In this document: positions 6,600-15,396 of the stretch, piece after piece | Position numbering within the stretch: position 1 is the stretch's first letter | Layout of the letters: the number at the start of each line of letters is the position of its first letter | Assembly (NCBI GenBank): GCA_035575095.1 | Contig: DATLYF010000196.1 | Location: 1 to 26,570, forward strand | Direction: 5' to 3' | Length of the DNA: 26,570 nucleotides | Source of the DNA: DATLYF01 sp035575095 | Lineage (GTDB): Bacteria; Pseudomonadota; Gammaproteobacteria; Competibacterales; Competibacteraceae | The notes under the pieces: model-generated | Database searches by the model: none | Seen by the model: the letters and a program-made list of their open reading frames with translations, nothing else | What the model was told of the DNA's origin: nothing | Translations under genes and position numbers: made by a program

Positions 6600-8111
6600 A
6601 TGAACGCTGTCCTTGCATCCGTTGTCGCGCCGCCGCCGTTGCTGGAGATGCGCGGCATCGCCAAGCGCTTCGGCGCGGTCACCGCCCTGGAGGGCGTGCA
6701 CCTGGAGGTGCGCGCCGGCGAGATCCTGGCGCTGATGGGCGAGAACGGCGCCGGCAAGAGCACGCTGATGAAGGTGCTGTCCGGCGTCTACCACGCCGAC
6801 CAGGGCGAGATCCGCATGGACGGTCGGGCGCTGCACTTGCACGGTCCGGGCGACGCCATCGCCGCCGGCATCTCCATCATCCACCAGGAAATCAAGCTCT
6901 CGCCCAATCTGACGGTGGCGGAGAACCTGTTCCTGGGCCATGAACCCAGACGCGGCTGGCGCATCGACCGCGCCGCCATGAACCAGGCCGCGGCTGGGGT
7001 GCTGCAGCAGCTCGCCTGCACCTTCGCCCCGACGCGCTGCGTCGGCAGCCTGTCCATCGCCGAGCAGCAACAGGTGGAGATCGCCCGGGCGCTGCTGCGC
7101 AACTGCCGGGTGCTGGTGATGGACGAGCCCACCGCAGCTCTCTCCGAGCGCGAGACCGAGGCGCTGTTCGCGGTGATCCGCGGGCTGCGCGCGCGCGGCC
7201 TGGCCATCGTCTACATCAGCCACCGCATGGACGAGGTCTACGCCCTGGCCGACCGCGTCAGCGTGCTGCGCGACGGCCGCTACGTCGGCTCCCTGCCGCG
7301 CGCCGAGATCCGCGCCGAGACCGTGGTGCGCATGATGGTCGGCCGGCCGCTGGAGGACCTGTACCAGAAGGCCGCGCCCTCGGCCTTCGGCGATACCGTG
7401 CTGGAAGTGCTGGAACTCAGCGACGGCCGCCATGTCGGACCCTGCTCCTTCAATCTGCGCGCTGGCGAGGTGGTCGGCCTGGCCGGTCTGGTCGGCTCGG
7501 GCCGCACCGAGCTGGCGCGGCTGATATTCGGCGCCGACCCACTCGCCTCCGGCAGCGTGCTGCTGGAGGGCCGCCCGTTGCACATCCGCCATCCCCTGGA
7601 TGCGGTGCGCGCCGGCATCGGCTACGTGCCCGAAGACCGCAAGGAGCTCGGGCTGTTCCTGGACATGTCGGCGCGCGACAACATCGCCCTCAACGTACTG
7701 CCCGAGGACAGCCGCTTGGGCTGGTTGGCTCACCCGCGCATCAACCGCCGCGCTGATCGGCGCATCGAGGCGCTGCGCATCCGCGTCGCCGACCGCAAGG
7801 TGGCGGCCGGCACCCTCTCCGGCGGCAACCAGCAGAAGCTGCTGGTGGCACGCTGGATGGAGATCGGTCCTAAGGTGCTGATCCTCGACGAGCCTACCCG
7901 CGGCGTCGACATCGGCGCCAAGAGCGAGATCTATCGGGCCATCAGCGAGCTGGCCCGGCAGGGTGTGGCGGTGCTGATGATCTCCAGCGAGCTGCCCGAG
8001 ATCATCGCCATGAGCGACCGCATCCTGGTGATGCGCGACGGCCGGCTGGCCGGGGAGCTGCCCGGCGGCGCCAGCCAGGAAGACATCATGCACCTGGCCA
8101 CCCAGGGTTGA
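6600..8111 (+). CDS. Ribose-type ABC importer ATPase with two nucleotide-binding domains
   Basis: This 503-residue cytoplasmic ATPase belongs to the RbsA/XylG/MglA group. Domain 1 has Walker A GENGAGKST (47-55), Q-loop HQE (95-97), signature LSIAEQQQ (151-158), Walker B VLVMDEP (171-177) and the switch His208. Domain 2 has a degenerate Walker A GLVGSGRTE (296-304), signature LSGGNQQ (406-412) and Walker B VLILDEP (426-432). The weak second Walker A is usual in this family. The start has AGGAGG at 6588-6593 with six-base spacing. It is the first gene of an ATPase-permease-binding-protein operon. No sugar kinase, isomerase or LacI-type regulator lies nearby, so the substrate is unassigned. Confidence 0.93.
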   Translation: MNAVLASVVAPPPLLEMRGIAKRFGAVTALEGVHLEVRAGEILALMGENGAGKSTLMKVLSGVYHADQGEIRMDGRALHLHGPGDAIAAGISIIHQEIKLSPNLTVAENLFLGHEPRRGWRIDRAAMNQAAAGVLQQLACTFAPTRCVGSLSIAEQQQVEIARALLRNCRVLVMDEPTAALSERETEALFAVIRGLRARGLAIVYISHRMDEVYALADRVSVLRDGRYVGSLPRAEIRAETVVRMMVGRPLEDLYQKAAPSAFGDTVLEVLELSDGRHVGPCSFNLRAGEVVGLAGLVGSGRTELARLIFGADPLASGSVLLEGRPLHIRHPLDAVRAGIGYVPEDRKELGLFLDMSARDNIALNVLPEDSRLGWLAHPRINRRADRRIEALRIRVADRKVAAGTLSGGNQQKLLVARWMEIGPKVLILDEPTRGVDIGAKSEIYRAISELARQGVAVLMISSELPEIIAMSDRILVMRDGRLAGELPGGASQEDIMHLATQG

Positions 8112-8127
8112 GTTGGAGTGTAACGAG

Positions 8128-9126
8128 ATGATCACCATGACCGAGACCAAGACCGCCGCACCCGCTCTGGCCTGGAACGGGCGTCCGCGCCTGCGGGAAC
8201 TGTTCAACACGCTGGGCATCCTGCCCGTGCTGATCGTGATCGCGGCCATCTTCGCCGTGCTCTCGCCCAACTTCCTCACCGAGGAGAACCTGCTCAACAT
8301 CGCCCGCCAGGCCTCCATCAACATCGTCCTGGCGGCGGGCATGACCTTCGTCATCCTCACCGGCGGCATCGACCTGTCGGTAGGCTCGATCCTCGGCACC
8401 ACCGCGGTGGTGACGCTGATGGTGTCGCTCGATCCCAGCTTCGGCGCGCTGGCGGTGCCGGCCGCCCTGTTCGCCGGGCTGCTGCTCGGTCTGGCCAACG
8501 GTGTGCTGGTGGCCTTCCTCGGTCTGCCGCCGTTTATCGTTACCCTGGGTACGTTCACCACGTTGCGCGGGGTGGCCTATCTGATCTCCGACGGTCAGAC
8601 CGTGTTCAATCCCGACATCGGCTTTGCCTGGATCGGCAACGACTACCTCGGCCCGCTGCCCTGGCTGGTGGTCATCGCCTTGGCGGTGGTGGCGGCGAGC
8701 TGGCTGATCCTGCGCCACACCGTGTTGGGGGTGCGCATCTACGCCGTCGGCGGCAACGAGCAAGCGGCGCGCCTGACCGGCATCCGGGTGTGGGTGGTGC
8801 TGCTATTCGTCTATGCCATCAGCGGGTTGCTCTCGGCTCTGGGCGGGGTGATGAGCGCCGCGCGCCTCTACAGTGCCAACGGCAATCTGGGTGTGGGCTA
8901 CGAGCTGGACGCCATTGCTGCGGTGATCCTGGGCGGCACCAGCTTCGCTGGCGGCGTCGGCACCATCGTCGGCACCCTGATCGGGGCGCTGATCATCGCC
9001 ACCCTCAACAACGGCCTGACCTTGATGGACGTGTCCTACTTCTGGCAGCTGGTCATCAAGGGCGTCGTGATCATCCTGGCCGTAATCCTAGACAAGTACC
9101 GCAGCAAGTCCGGGGCGCGCACCTGA
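8128..9126 (+). CDS. Ribose-type ABC importer permease
   Basis: This 332-residue membrane protein is of the RbsC/BPD_transp_2 type, with about eight to ten hydrophobic segments. It shows the family-typical AAGMTFVILTGGIDLSVGS in the first third, a central ANGVLVAFLGLPPFIVTLGT, and AVILGGTSFAGGVGT near the end. The start at 8128 is chosen because GGAG at 8115-8118 lies nine bases upstream; a TTG at 8113 is open but lacks such a site. It begins 16 nt after the ATPase stop and should form the transmembrane homodimer of the importer. A 149-nt gap with two palindromic repeats separates it from the binding-protein gene. Confidence 0.92.
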   Translation: MITMTETKTAAPALAWNGRPRLRELFNTLGILPVLIVIAAIFAVLSPNFLTEENLLNIARQASINIVLAAGMTFVILTGGIDLSVGSILGTTAVVTLMVSLDPSFGALAVPAALFAGLLLGLANGVLVAFLGLPPFIVTLGTFTTLRGVAYLISDGQTVFNPDIGFAWIGNDYLGPLPWLVVIALAVVAASWLILRHTVLGVRIYAVGGNEQAARLTGIRVWVVLLFVYAISGLLSALGGVMSAARLYSANGNLGVGYELDAIAAVILGGTSFAGGVGTIVGTLIGALIIATLNNGLTLMDVSYFWQLVIKGVVIILAVILDKYRSKSGART

Positions 9127-9142
9127 AACCCGATTTCCAATG

Positions 9143-9178
9143 CCCTCACCCCGACCCTCTGCCGCGAGCGGGAGAGGG
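9143..9178. repeat. CCCTCTCCCGC-family palindrome, first of a head-to-head pair
   Basis: A CCCTCACCCCGA lead-in is followed by CCCTCTGCCGC (9155-9165), a GA loop, and GCGGGAGAGGG (9168-9178), an 11-bp stem with one mismatch. It begins 16 nt after the permease stop and is opposed by a second copy ten bases later. Confidence 0.75.
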
Positions 9179-9187
9179 AGTGTGGGT

Positions 9188-9220
9188 CCCCTCTCCTGCG
9201 GGAGAGGGCCAGGGTGAGGG
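9188..9220. repeat. CCCTCTCCCGC-family palindrome, second copy in reverse orientation
   Basis: CCCTCTCC (9189-9196) pairs with GGAGAGGG (9201-9208), and the trailing AGGGTGAGGG (9211-9220) is the reverse complement of the CCCTCACCC lead-in of the first copy. The two copies can also fold on each other into a long stem within the operon mRNA. Confidence 0.75.
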
Positions 9221-9275
9221 AGCATCAACGACCCGCGAAGCTGGCCAAACCACCGTCCATCTTGGAGAAGCAACC

Positions 9276-10211
9276 ATGAAGCACACTCGCACCACTCTGA
9301 TCGCTGCCGCGCTTGCCACCACCCTGGCCGGTGCGGCTCAGGCCGCCGAGCTGAAGGCCATCGGCGTCTCCGTCTCCGATCTAGGCAACCCCTTCTTCGT
9401 GCAGCTCGCCAAGGGCGCCGAGAAGAAGGCCAAGGAGCTGGCCGGCGACGACGTCAAGGTGACGGTGGTCTCGAGCTCCTACGACCTGCAGCGCCAGACC
9501 AGCCAGATCGACGACTTCATCGCCAAGAAGGTGGACCTGATCCTGGTCACCGCGGCCGATCCCAAGGGCATCGCCCCGGCGGTCAAGCGCGCCCAGGCTG
9601 CGGGCATCAAGGTGCTGGCGGTGGACGTCAACGCCGAGGGCGCCGACGCCACCATCACCACCGACAACACCCAGGCCGGCGAGATCGCCTGCGACTACCT
9701 GGCCCAGCGCCTCAACGGCAAGGGCGCTGTGGTGATCATCAACGGCCCGCCGGTGTCCTCGGTGGTCGAGCGCGTTGCCGGCTGCAAGAAGATGCTGGCC
9801 AAGTACCCGGACATCAAGCTGCTGTCCGACAGTCAGAACGGCGGCGGCAGCCGCGAGGGCGGGCTGGAGAAGATGACCGCGCTGCTCACTGCCTTCCCCA
9901 AGATCGATGGCGTGTTCACCATCAACGATCCCACCGCGGCCGGGGCCGAACTGGCGGCGCGTCAGGCCAAGCGCGACAACTTCATCATCACCAGCGTGGA
10001 CGGCGCGCCCATCGCCCAGAAGCAGCTCGGCGATGCCAAGAGCCTGCTGGAGGGCACCTCGGCGCAGTTTCCCAACCTGATGGCGGAGAAGGCGGTGGAA
10101 GTGGGCCTGAAGCTGATGAACGGCGAGAAGCTGGAGAACAGCAAGATCCTCATCCCCGCCAAGCTCATCACCAAGGAGAACGTGGCGAGCTACGAGGGCT
10201 GGGGCGGCTGA
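9276..10211 (+). CDS. Periplasmic binding protein of the ribose-type ABC importer
   Basis: The product has 311 residues. The start at 9276 follows TTGGAGAAG, and residues 1-23 are a Sec signal peptide cut after AQA. The mature protein is a type-I periplasmic binding protein of the RbsB group, with SVSDLGNPFFVQLAKGAE near the start, a DLILVTAADP segment in the first lobe, TTDNTQAGE at the hinge and GVFTINDPTAAGAE in the second lobe. It should capture a small ligand, probably a sugar, for the permease and ATPase encoded upstream. Ligand identity cannot be derived from the sequence. A further copy of the palindromic repeat lies just downstream, before the convergent astD. Confidence 0.93.
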   Translation: MKHTRTTLIAAALATTLAGAAQAAELKAIGVSVSDLGNPFFVQLAKGAEKKAKELAGDDVKVTVVSSSYDLQRQTSQIDDFIAKKVDLILVTAADPKGIAPAVKRAQAAGIKVLAVDVNAEGADATITTDNTQAGEIACDYLAQRLNGKGAVVIINGPPVSSVVERVAGCKKMLAKYPDIKLLSDSQNGGGSREGGLEKMTALLTAFPKIDGVFTINDPTAAGAELAARQAKRDNFIITSVDGAPIAQKQLGDAKSLLEGTSAQFPNLMAEKAVEVGLKLMNGEKLENSKILIPAKLITKENVASYEGWGG

Positions 10212-10228
10212 GCGCCCGCTCTTCTTCT

Positions 10229-10264
10229 CCCTCACCCTGACCCTCTCCCGCCTGCGGGAGAGGG
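10229..10264. repeat. CCCTCTCCCGC-family palindrome between convergent genes
   Basis: A CCCTCACCCTGA lead-in precedes a perfect 11-bp stem CCCTCTCCCGC / GCGGGAGAGGG with a CT loop (10241-10264). It lies between the ends of the binding-protein gene and astD. It could block transcription from both sides as a hairpin, though no T run is present on either strand. Confidence 0.78.
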
Positions 10265-10283
10265 CATACTTATATCAGAGCCA

Positions 10284-11747
10284 TCAGAGCGCGATGCCCG
10301 GCGTCAGGCTGACGGGCAGCGCCACCCGATCGGCCTCCAGCGAGGCTACCGGATAGGCGCAATAATCGGCGGCGTAGTAGGCGCTGGGCCGGTAGTTGCC
10401 GGAATCGCCGGGACCGCCGAAGGGGGCGTTGCTGCTGGCACCGTTGGTGGGGCGGTTCCAGTTGACGATGCCGGCGCGGATCTCGCGGTGGAAGCGCCGG
10501 TACAGCTCTTCGTCGTCGCACAGCAGCCCCGCCGCCAGACCGAAGACGGTGTGGTTGGCTTCAGCCAGTGCAGCGTCGAAGTCGGGCACGCGGATGAGCT
10601 GCAGGAACGGGCCAAAGTACTCCTCGTCGGGGCGCTCGGCTACCGCCGTGACATCCATCAGCCCCGGCGAGAGCAGCGGCCGGCCCTCCTGGAGCCGCGC
10701 CATGCGCACCAGCACCTGGCCGCCCCTGGCCTCGAGCGCGGCCTGGGCCGCGAGTAAGCGCTCGGCGGCGGAGTTGCTGATCACCGGCCCCATGAACGGC
10801 TCGGGATGGTCGCTGGGAACACCGACGCGGATGCCGCGGATCATGCCGCTTAGGGTCGCGACGAAGGCGTCGCCCGCGGCGCCTTGCGGCACGATCAGGC
10901 GCCGGGCGCAGGTGCAGCGCTGGCCGGCGGAGAGGTAGGCGGACTGGATGGTGTGGTAGGCCGCACCCTTGAGGTCGCTCACCTTGTGCACGATCAGCGG
11001 GTTGTTGCCGCCCATCTCCAGCGCCAGGATCTTGCCGGGATGCCCGGCGAACTGGCGATGCAAGAGCTTGCCGGTCTGCGGGCTGCCGGTGAAGAACAGG
11101 CCGTCGATGCCGGGATGGCCAGCCAGGGCGATGCCGGTATCCTTCTCACCCTGCACCAGGTTGAGCACTCCAGCCGGCAGCCCGGCGGTCAGCCACAGCT
11201 TGACCGTCTCCTCGGCTACCAGCGGGGTGAGCTCGGAGGGCTTGAATACCACCGTGTTGCCGGCCAGCAGCGCCGGCACGATATGGCCGTTGGGCAGATG
11301 CCCGGGGAAGTTGTAGGGGCCGAACACCGCCACCACGCCGTGAGGCTTGTGGGTCAGGCGGGTGCGCACGCCGCCCTGCTCGCCGAGCTTGGTGCCGGTG
11401 CGCTCATGGTAGGCGGTGACCGAGATGCCGATCTTGCCGATCATGGCTGCCACCTCGGTGGCGGTTTCCCACAGCGGCTTGCCGGTCTCGCGGGCGATGA
11501 CCTCGGCCAGATGCCCTTTGTGCGCTTCGAGCTGGCCACGGAAGGCCTCCAGCAGCGCGACACGCTCGTCCACGGACTGCGCCGCCCAGGCCGGGAAGGC
11601 GGCGCGGGCGGCCTGCACCGCCGCGTCTACTTGGGCGGCGTCGGCGGCGCGCCCCTGCCACACGCTCTCGCCGGTGGCAGGATTCTCGGAGTGGAACATA
11701 TGGCCCTGGCCTTCGAGCCAGCGGCCGGCGATGAGGTGGGTGGTCAT
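10284..11747 (-). CDS. astD: N-succinylglutamate 5-semialdehyde dehydrogenase
   Basis: This 487-residue cytoplasmic aldehyde dehydrogenase oxidises N-succinylglutamate semialdehyde to N-succinylglutamate with NAD, the fourth step of the arginine succinyltransferase pathway. Visible features are GPYNFPGHLP (Asn146), FTGS (219-222), catalytic Glu244 in LALEMGGNNP and catalytic Cys278 in SAGQRCTC. GPYNFPGHLPNGHIVPA is typical of AstD. The chosen start (ATG read at 11747-11745) has AGGA nine bases before it and gives the usual N-terminus MTTHLIAGRW; an 18-residue extension is open but unlikely. It begins 25 nt after astA and is the last gene of the group. No astB or astE follows. Confidence 0.93.
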   Translation of the reverse strand: MTTHLIAGRWLEGQGHMFHSENPATGESVWQGRAADAAQVDAAVQAARAAFPAWAAQSVDERVALLEAFRGQLEAHKGHLAEVIARETGKPLWETATEVAAMIGKIGISVTAYHERTGTKLGEQGGVRTRLTHKPHGVVAVFGPYNFPGHLPNGHIVPALLAGNTVVFKPSELTPLVAEETVKLWLTAGLPAGVLNLVQGEKDTGIALAGHPGIDGLFFTGSPQTGKLLHRQFAGHPGKILALEMGGNNPLIVHKVSDLKGAAYHTIQSAYLSAGQRCTCARRLIVPQGAAGDAFVATLSGMIRGIRVGVPSDHPEPFMGPVISNSAAERLLAAQAALEARGGQVLVRMARLQEGRPLLSPGLMDVTAVAERPDEEYFGPFLQLIRVPDFDAALAEANHTVFGLAAGLLCDDEELYRRFHREIRAGIVNWNRPTNGASSNAPFGGPGDSGNYRPSAYYAADYCAYPVASLEADRVALPVSLTPGIAL

Positions 11748-11772
11748 GGCGGCGAATCCTCGTCGTTGCTGC

Positions 11773-12792
11773 TCAAAACGGCACCACGCGCAGATAATCA
11801 CCGGGCCGCACGCGCAGGACCGCGGCGGCCTCGGCGGAAATCTCCACGCCGCCCGAGTCGGCGTAGCGCAGCGCTGTGACCGTGGCGCGAAACTCGGCCA
11901 GCTCGGTGTTGCCGACCATGTAGCGCTCGGCCTGGATGACGGGACGCACGGCGGTGAGCTGGCGCACCCGCGACTCCACCACGGTGCGGATCTGGTCGCG
12001 GCGGCAGTGGATGGTGGGGCCGGCGTCGAATACGTCGACGCAGCCCTCGAAGCTGAAGCCCTCGCGCTTGAGCAGCTCCAGCGCCGGCTTGGTGAAGGGG
12101 TGGGGCTGGCCGATTACCGCCTGCGCCTCCTTGGGCAGCAGCTTGACGTAGATCGGATGTTTGGGCATCAGATCGGCGATGAATTGGTACTTGCCCTGCG
12201 CGCTCAGGTAGTCGGCCTTGGTGAACTCCATGTTGAAGAAGTGGCGGCCGAGGTTATCCCAGAACGGCGAATAGCCCTGCTCGTCGCACACCCCGCGCAT
12301 CTCCGCCATCACCAGCTCGTTGAAGCGCTCCGGGAAGTTGGCCATGAACAGGAAGCGCACCCGGCTGAGCAGCCGACCGTTGCCGTCTCTGCGATAGTCG
12401 GGGTGCAGGAACAGCGTGGCCACTTCGGTCGCCCCGCGGTATTCGTTTACCATCTGCAGCACCGGTACCGCCTCGTAGTAGTCGAGTTCGCGCGAGGTGT
12501 GGGCCAGGTGCAGCAGCTTGAAGGAATAGCAGGGACGGGTGACGCCGATGGTGGCGAGGATGGCGCTAGTGCCCACCGCCTGGCCGGTGGCGCTGTCCTC
12601 CAGCACGAACAGGTAGGACTCCTGTCCGGGGAAGGCGACCTCACGCCCCAGACTGTCCAGGGATTCGCGCACCCGCAGCTCCCAGCGCGCCGGATCGGCG
12701 GGGGTGTTGGTCATACCCGGCCCGGCGGCGCGCCCCAGCTCGGTCAGGGTGGGGATATCGTCCATGCGGGCCGGACGGATCACCATGGTCAT
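11773..12792 (-). CDS. astA: Arginine/ornithine N-succinyltransferase
   Basis: The 339-residue protein transfers succinyl from succinyl-CoA to the alpha-amino group of arginine (AstA) or, in the related AruF/AruG enzymes, also ornithine. Conserved AstA stretches are visible: YVFVLEDS-like LFVLEDSATG, a TLFLHPDYRRDGNGRLLS core, AEMRGVCDEQGYSPFWDNLG, ADLMPKHPIYVKLLP, AQAVIGQPHP and VFDAGPT. Its length matches E. coli AstA (344). Only one copy is present, whereas Pseudomonas has two paralogous subunits. The start at 12792 has GGGAG nine bases upstream; an internal Met at 12786 is possible. The gap to the preceding M20 gene is four bases, so the two are surely cotranscribed. Confidence 0.92.
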   Translation of the reverse strand: MTMVIRPARMDDIPTLTELGRAAGPGMTNTPADPARWELRVRESLDSLGREVAFPGQESYLFVLEDSATGQAVGTSAILATIGVTRPCYSFKLLHLAHTSRELDYYEAVPVLQMVNEYRGATEVATLFLHPDYRRDGNGRLLSRVRFLFMANFPERFNELVMAEMRGVCDEQGYSPFWDNLGRHFFNMEFTKADYLSAQGKYQFIADLMPKHPIYVKLLPKEAQAVIGQPHPFTKPALELLKREGFSFEGCVDVFDAGPTIHCRRDQIRTVVESRVRQLTAVRPVIQAERYMVGNTELAEFRATVTALRYADSGGVEISAEAAAVLRVRPGDYLRVVPF

Positions 12793-12796
12793 GACG

Positions 12797-14020
12797 TCAT
12801 GCTCCCAGGGGCAGGCGGATCTCGCCGGCCCCGATCTTCATCAACAACAGGGCGCTGAGCCGGGCCCGTTCCACCAGGCTGTCGGCCAGCAGGAATTCCT
12901 CGTCGGAGTGGATCTTGCCGCCGCGCACGCCGAGGGTGTCGACGTTGGGCAGGCCAGCGGCGGCCAGGTTGTTGCCGTCGCAGCAACCGCCAGTGGCGGC
13001 CCAGCGTATGTTTAGACCGAGCTCCGCGCCGCACTCCCGCACCTGCTCGAAGAGGGCGCTCTGGCGCTCATCCAGCAGCTTGGGCGGGCGGCCGAAGCGG
13101 CCGTGCAGCTCTACCTGAAAGCCCTCGCGCCCGGACAGCTCATCCACCAGGGCATGCAGTTCGCGCTCTACCCAGTGCTGCTCCTCGTGGCTGGCGACGC
13201 GGATGTTGAAGCGCAGGATGGCCAGATCGGGGACGATGTTCACCGGCCCGCCGCCCTCGATGTGGCCGGGGTTGACGGTCACCCCGGGGCGCTGCCCGTT
13301 GAGCGCATCGAGCCGGACGATGCCCTCGGCCAGCAGCACGATGGCGTTGCGCCCGAGATGGTGGTCGCGGCCAGCGTGGGCGGCGCGGCCGTGCACCACC
13401 AGGGTGTAGTTGCCACTGCCCTTGCGCGCTCCGGCGAGCGTCCCGTCGGCCAGGGCCGGCTCGTAGATCAGGCCGATATGGTTGCGCCGGGCGGCGGCCT
13501 CCAGGAGCGGCGCCGAGCCCAGCGAGCCGATCTCCTCGTCGGGATTGAGCAGCACCTCCCAGCCGACGTTTTCCGCCCAGGGCGAGCGCTCCAGCGCCAG
13601 CAGAGCGTGCAGCATCACCACCAATCCGCCCTTGAGATCGGCGACACCAGGGCCGTTCAGGATATTGTCGTCCAGCCAGCGCGGGTTCTGGAAGTGGGAG
13701 TCGGCGGGGAACACGGTGTCCATGTGCCCGGCCAGCAGCACCCGGCAGGGCGCTTGGGGGCGCTTGACGATGGATAGCGCCCGGCCCAGCGGGCGCTGCA
13801 CTAGCCGGCCCTGGCGGTCGACGCTGGCAAGCGGGGCGAGGTCGACCAGCTGCGCCGCGCCGCCCAGGGGGGCGAAGGCCGCGCCCAGGGTGTCGGCCAT
13901 GCGCGCCAGCCCCTCCAGGTGGTAGCTGCCGGAGTTGATCCGCGACCAGTCTTCCACCAGGGCCACCATGGCGGGGTAATGGTCGTTCAGCCAGTCGAGG
14001 TAGGGGGTGTAGACGGACAT
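12797..14020 (-). CDS. M20-family zinc hydrolase, carboxypeptidase G2-like, inside the ast cluster
   Basis: The 407-residue product (start at 14020, AGGA seven bases upstream) has the full two-metal site of M20 enzymes: His99 and Asp101 in GHMDTV, bridging Asp128 in GPGVADLKGG, catalytic Glu162 and ligand Glu163 in NPDEEIGS, Glu187 in IYEPA, and His371 in KIHSDEEF. Spacing and the GPGVADLKGG/DEEIGSLGS motifs resemble carboxypeptidase G2, which cleaves N-acyl-glutamates, more than ArgE or DapE. A dimerisation domain occupies about 200-305. No signal peptide is seen, so it is cytoplasmic. It sits 25 nt after astC and four bases before astA. I infer that it may release glutamate from N-succinylglutamate, replacing AstE. 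ArgE-like or dipeptidase activity is the alternative. Confidence 0.88.
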   Translation of the reverse strand: MSVYTPYLDWLNDHYPAMVALVEDWSRINSGSYHLEGLARMADTLGAAFAPLGGAAQLVDLAPLASVDRQGRLVQRPLGRALSIVKRPQAPCRVLLAGHMDTVFPADSHFQNPRWLDDNILNGPGVADLKGGLVVMLHALLALERSPWAENVGWEVLLNPDEEIGSLGSAPLLEAAARRNHIGLIYEPALADGTLAGARKGSGNYTLVVHGRAAHAGRDHHLGRNAIVLLAEGIVRLDALNGQRPGVTVNPGHIEGGGPVNIVPDLAILRFNIRVASHEEQHWVERELHALVDELSGREGFQVELHGRFGRPPKLLDERQSALFEQVRECGAELGLNIRWAATGGCCDGNNLAAAGLPNVDTLGVRGGKIHSDEEFLLADSLVERARLSALLLMKIGAGEIRLPLGA

Positions 14021-14045
14021 GGCGGCGTCCTGAGCTAGCAAATCG

Positions 14046-15302
14046 TCAGATTCTGGTCAGGTAATCGCGCAGCCCGGCCTCGAAGCGCGCCAGGCCCGCA
14101 GCCAGCTCCTCGTCGGTGATATTCAGCGGCGGTACGAAGCGCAGCACATTGGGGCCGGCCTGTAGCATCATCAGGCCATGCTGCATGAACAGCGGCAAGA
14201 GCTCACCGGCCTTGCCCTGCAGGGCGCCCTTGAGCTCGGCGCCGATCATCAGGCCGCGGCCGCGGATATCGGCGAAGATGCCCAGCGCCTCGTTGAGGGC
14301 CAGCAGGCGGTCGCGCAGTGCCTTGCTCTGGCGCTCGACGTTAGCCAAAAGCTCCGGCGACTGGAAGCGGCGCAGGGCGACCCGGGCCACGGCGGCGGCC
14401 ATGGGGTTGCCGCCGAAAGTGCTGCCGTGGCTGCCGAACTGCAGCACCTCGGCCACCTTGGGACCGGCCAGCATGGCGCCGATGGGGAAGCCGCAGCCCA
14501 GCGCCTTGGCCACGGTCATGACGTCCGGGGTGATGCCGTCCCACTGGTGCGCGAACAGCTTGCCGGTACGCGCCATGCCGCACTGGATCTCATCCAGCAC
14601 CAGCAGCGCCCCGACCTGGTCGCAGAGCTTGCGCAGATGGGCCAGGAAACCAGGGGCGCAGGGGGTGATGCCGCCCTCGCCCTGCACCGGCTCGACCATG
14701 ATGGCGGCGGTGTTCGCATCGACCATCGCGGCGATGGCCTCGAAGTCGTTGAACTCGCAATAGCGAAAGCCGCCCGGCAGGGGCTCGAAGCCCTCCTGGT
14801 ACTTGGGCTGGGCGGTGGCGGTGACGGTGGTCAGGGTGCGGCCGTGGAACGAGCCCTTGAAGGTGATGATGTCGCGCCGCTCGGGGCCGCGGCCCTGCTG
14901 CGCCGCCCACTTGCGTACCAGCTTGATGGCGGCCTCGTTGGCTTCGGCGCCGGAGTTGCTGAAGAACACTCGGGTGGCGAAGCCGGAGGCCTTGACCAGC
15001 TCCTCGGCCAGGCGCACCGCCGGTTCGGTGAAGAACACGTTGCTGGTGTGCCAGAGCTTGTGCGCCTGCTCGGTGAGCGCCTGCACCAGCTCCGGGTCCT
15101 GGTGGCCGAGGGAGTTCACGGCGATGCCAGCGCTGAAGTCGATGTACTCGTTGCCGTCCAGGTCCCACACCCGCGCGCCCTGGCCATGATCCAGGATCAT
15201 CTCGCGCGGCTTGTAGTTGGGTACGTAGTACTGCTGGCCCTTGGCCACCAGCTCGCGGGTCAGCTCGCTGGTCTTGAGGGGGGGAGTAGCGGGGGCGTTC
15301 AT
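14046..15302 (-). CDS. astC: Succinylornithine/acetylornithine aminotransferase
   Basis: The 418-residue class III PLP enzyme transfers the delta-amino group of N-succinylornithine to 2-oxoglutarate. It shows YIDFSAGIAVNSLGH, FFSNSGAEANEAA (113-125), LLVLDEIQCGMARTG and the Schiff-base lysine Lys266 in TVAKALGCGFPIGA. AstC and ArgD are close paralogues with overlapping activity, so the name rests on the adjoining astA and astD. The start at 15302 is fixed by AGGAG nine bases upstream; longer N-termini in this frame are non-coding in appearance. The gene is the first of the ast group and lies 195 nt after the Lrp-type regulator gene, with a palindrome in between. Confidence 0.88.
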   Translation of the reverse strand: MNAPATPPLKTSELTRELVAKGQQYYVPNYKPREMILDHGQGARVWDLDGNEYIDFSAGIAVNSLGHQDPELVQALTEQAHKLWHTSNVFFTEPAVRLAEELVKASGFATRVFFSNSGAEANEAAIKLVRKWAAQQGRGPERRDIITFKGSFHGRTLTTVTATAQPKYQEGFEPLPGGFRYCEFNDFEAIAAMVDANTAAIMVEPVQGEGGITPCAPGFLAHLRKLCDQVGALLVLDEIQCGMARTGKLFAHQWDGITPDVMTVAKALGCGFPIGAMLAGPKVAEVLQFGSHGSTFGGNPMAAAVARVALRRFQSPELLANVERQSKALRDRLLALNEALGIFADIRGRGLMIGAELKGALQGKAGELLPLFMQHGLMMLQAGPNVLRFVPPLNITDEELAAGLARFEAGLRDYLTRI

Positions 15303-15396
15303 GCGCTGGTTCTCCTCGATCATGTGCGAAGGCCGGCGCGCGGCCGGCAGAAACTGCTGCCCTGGGCAGTGCATGGACCTAGGATAGCAAAGCGGA

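Noticed and set aside
6576..8561. Long open frame (661 codons) on the strand opposite the ABC ATPase
   Set aside because: It mirrors the codon pattern of the real genes on the other strand, has low-complexity His/Gln/Asp-rich sequence and no family features; typical of GC-rich DNA.
10229..10264. Classical intrinsic terminator between the binding-protein gene and astD
   Set aside because: The stem is strong but no T run follows on either strand; it is better explained as a member of the repeat family.
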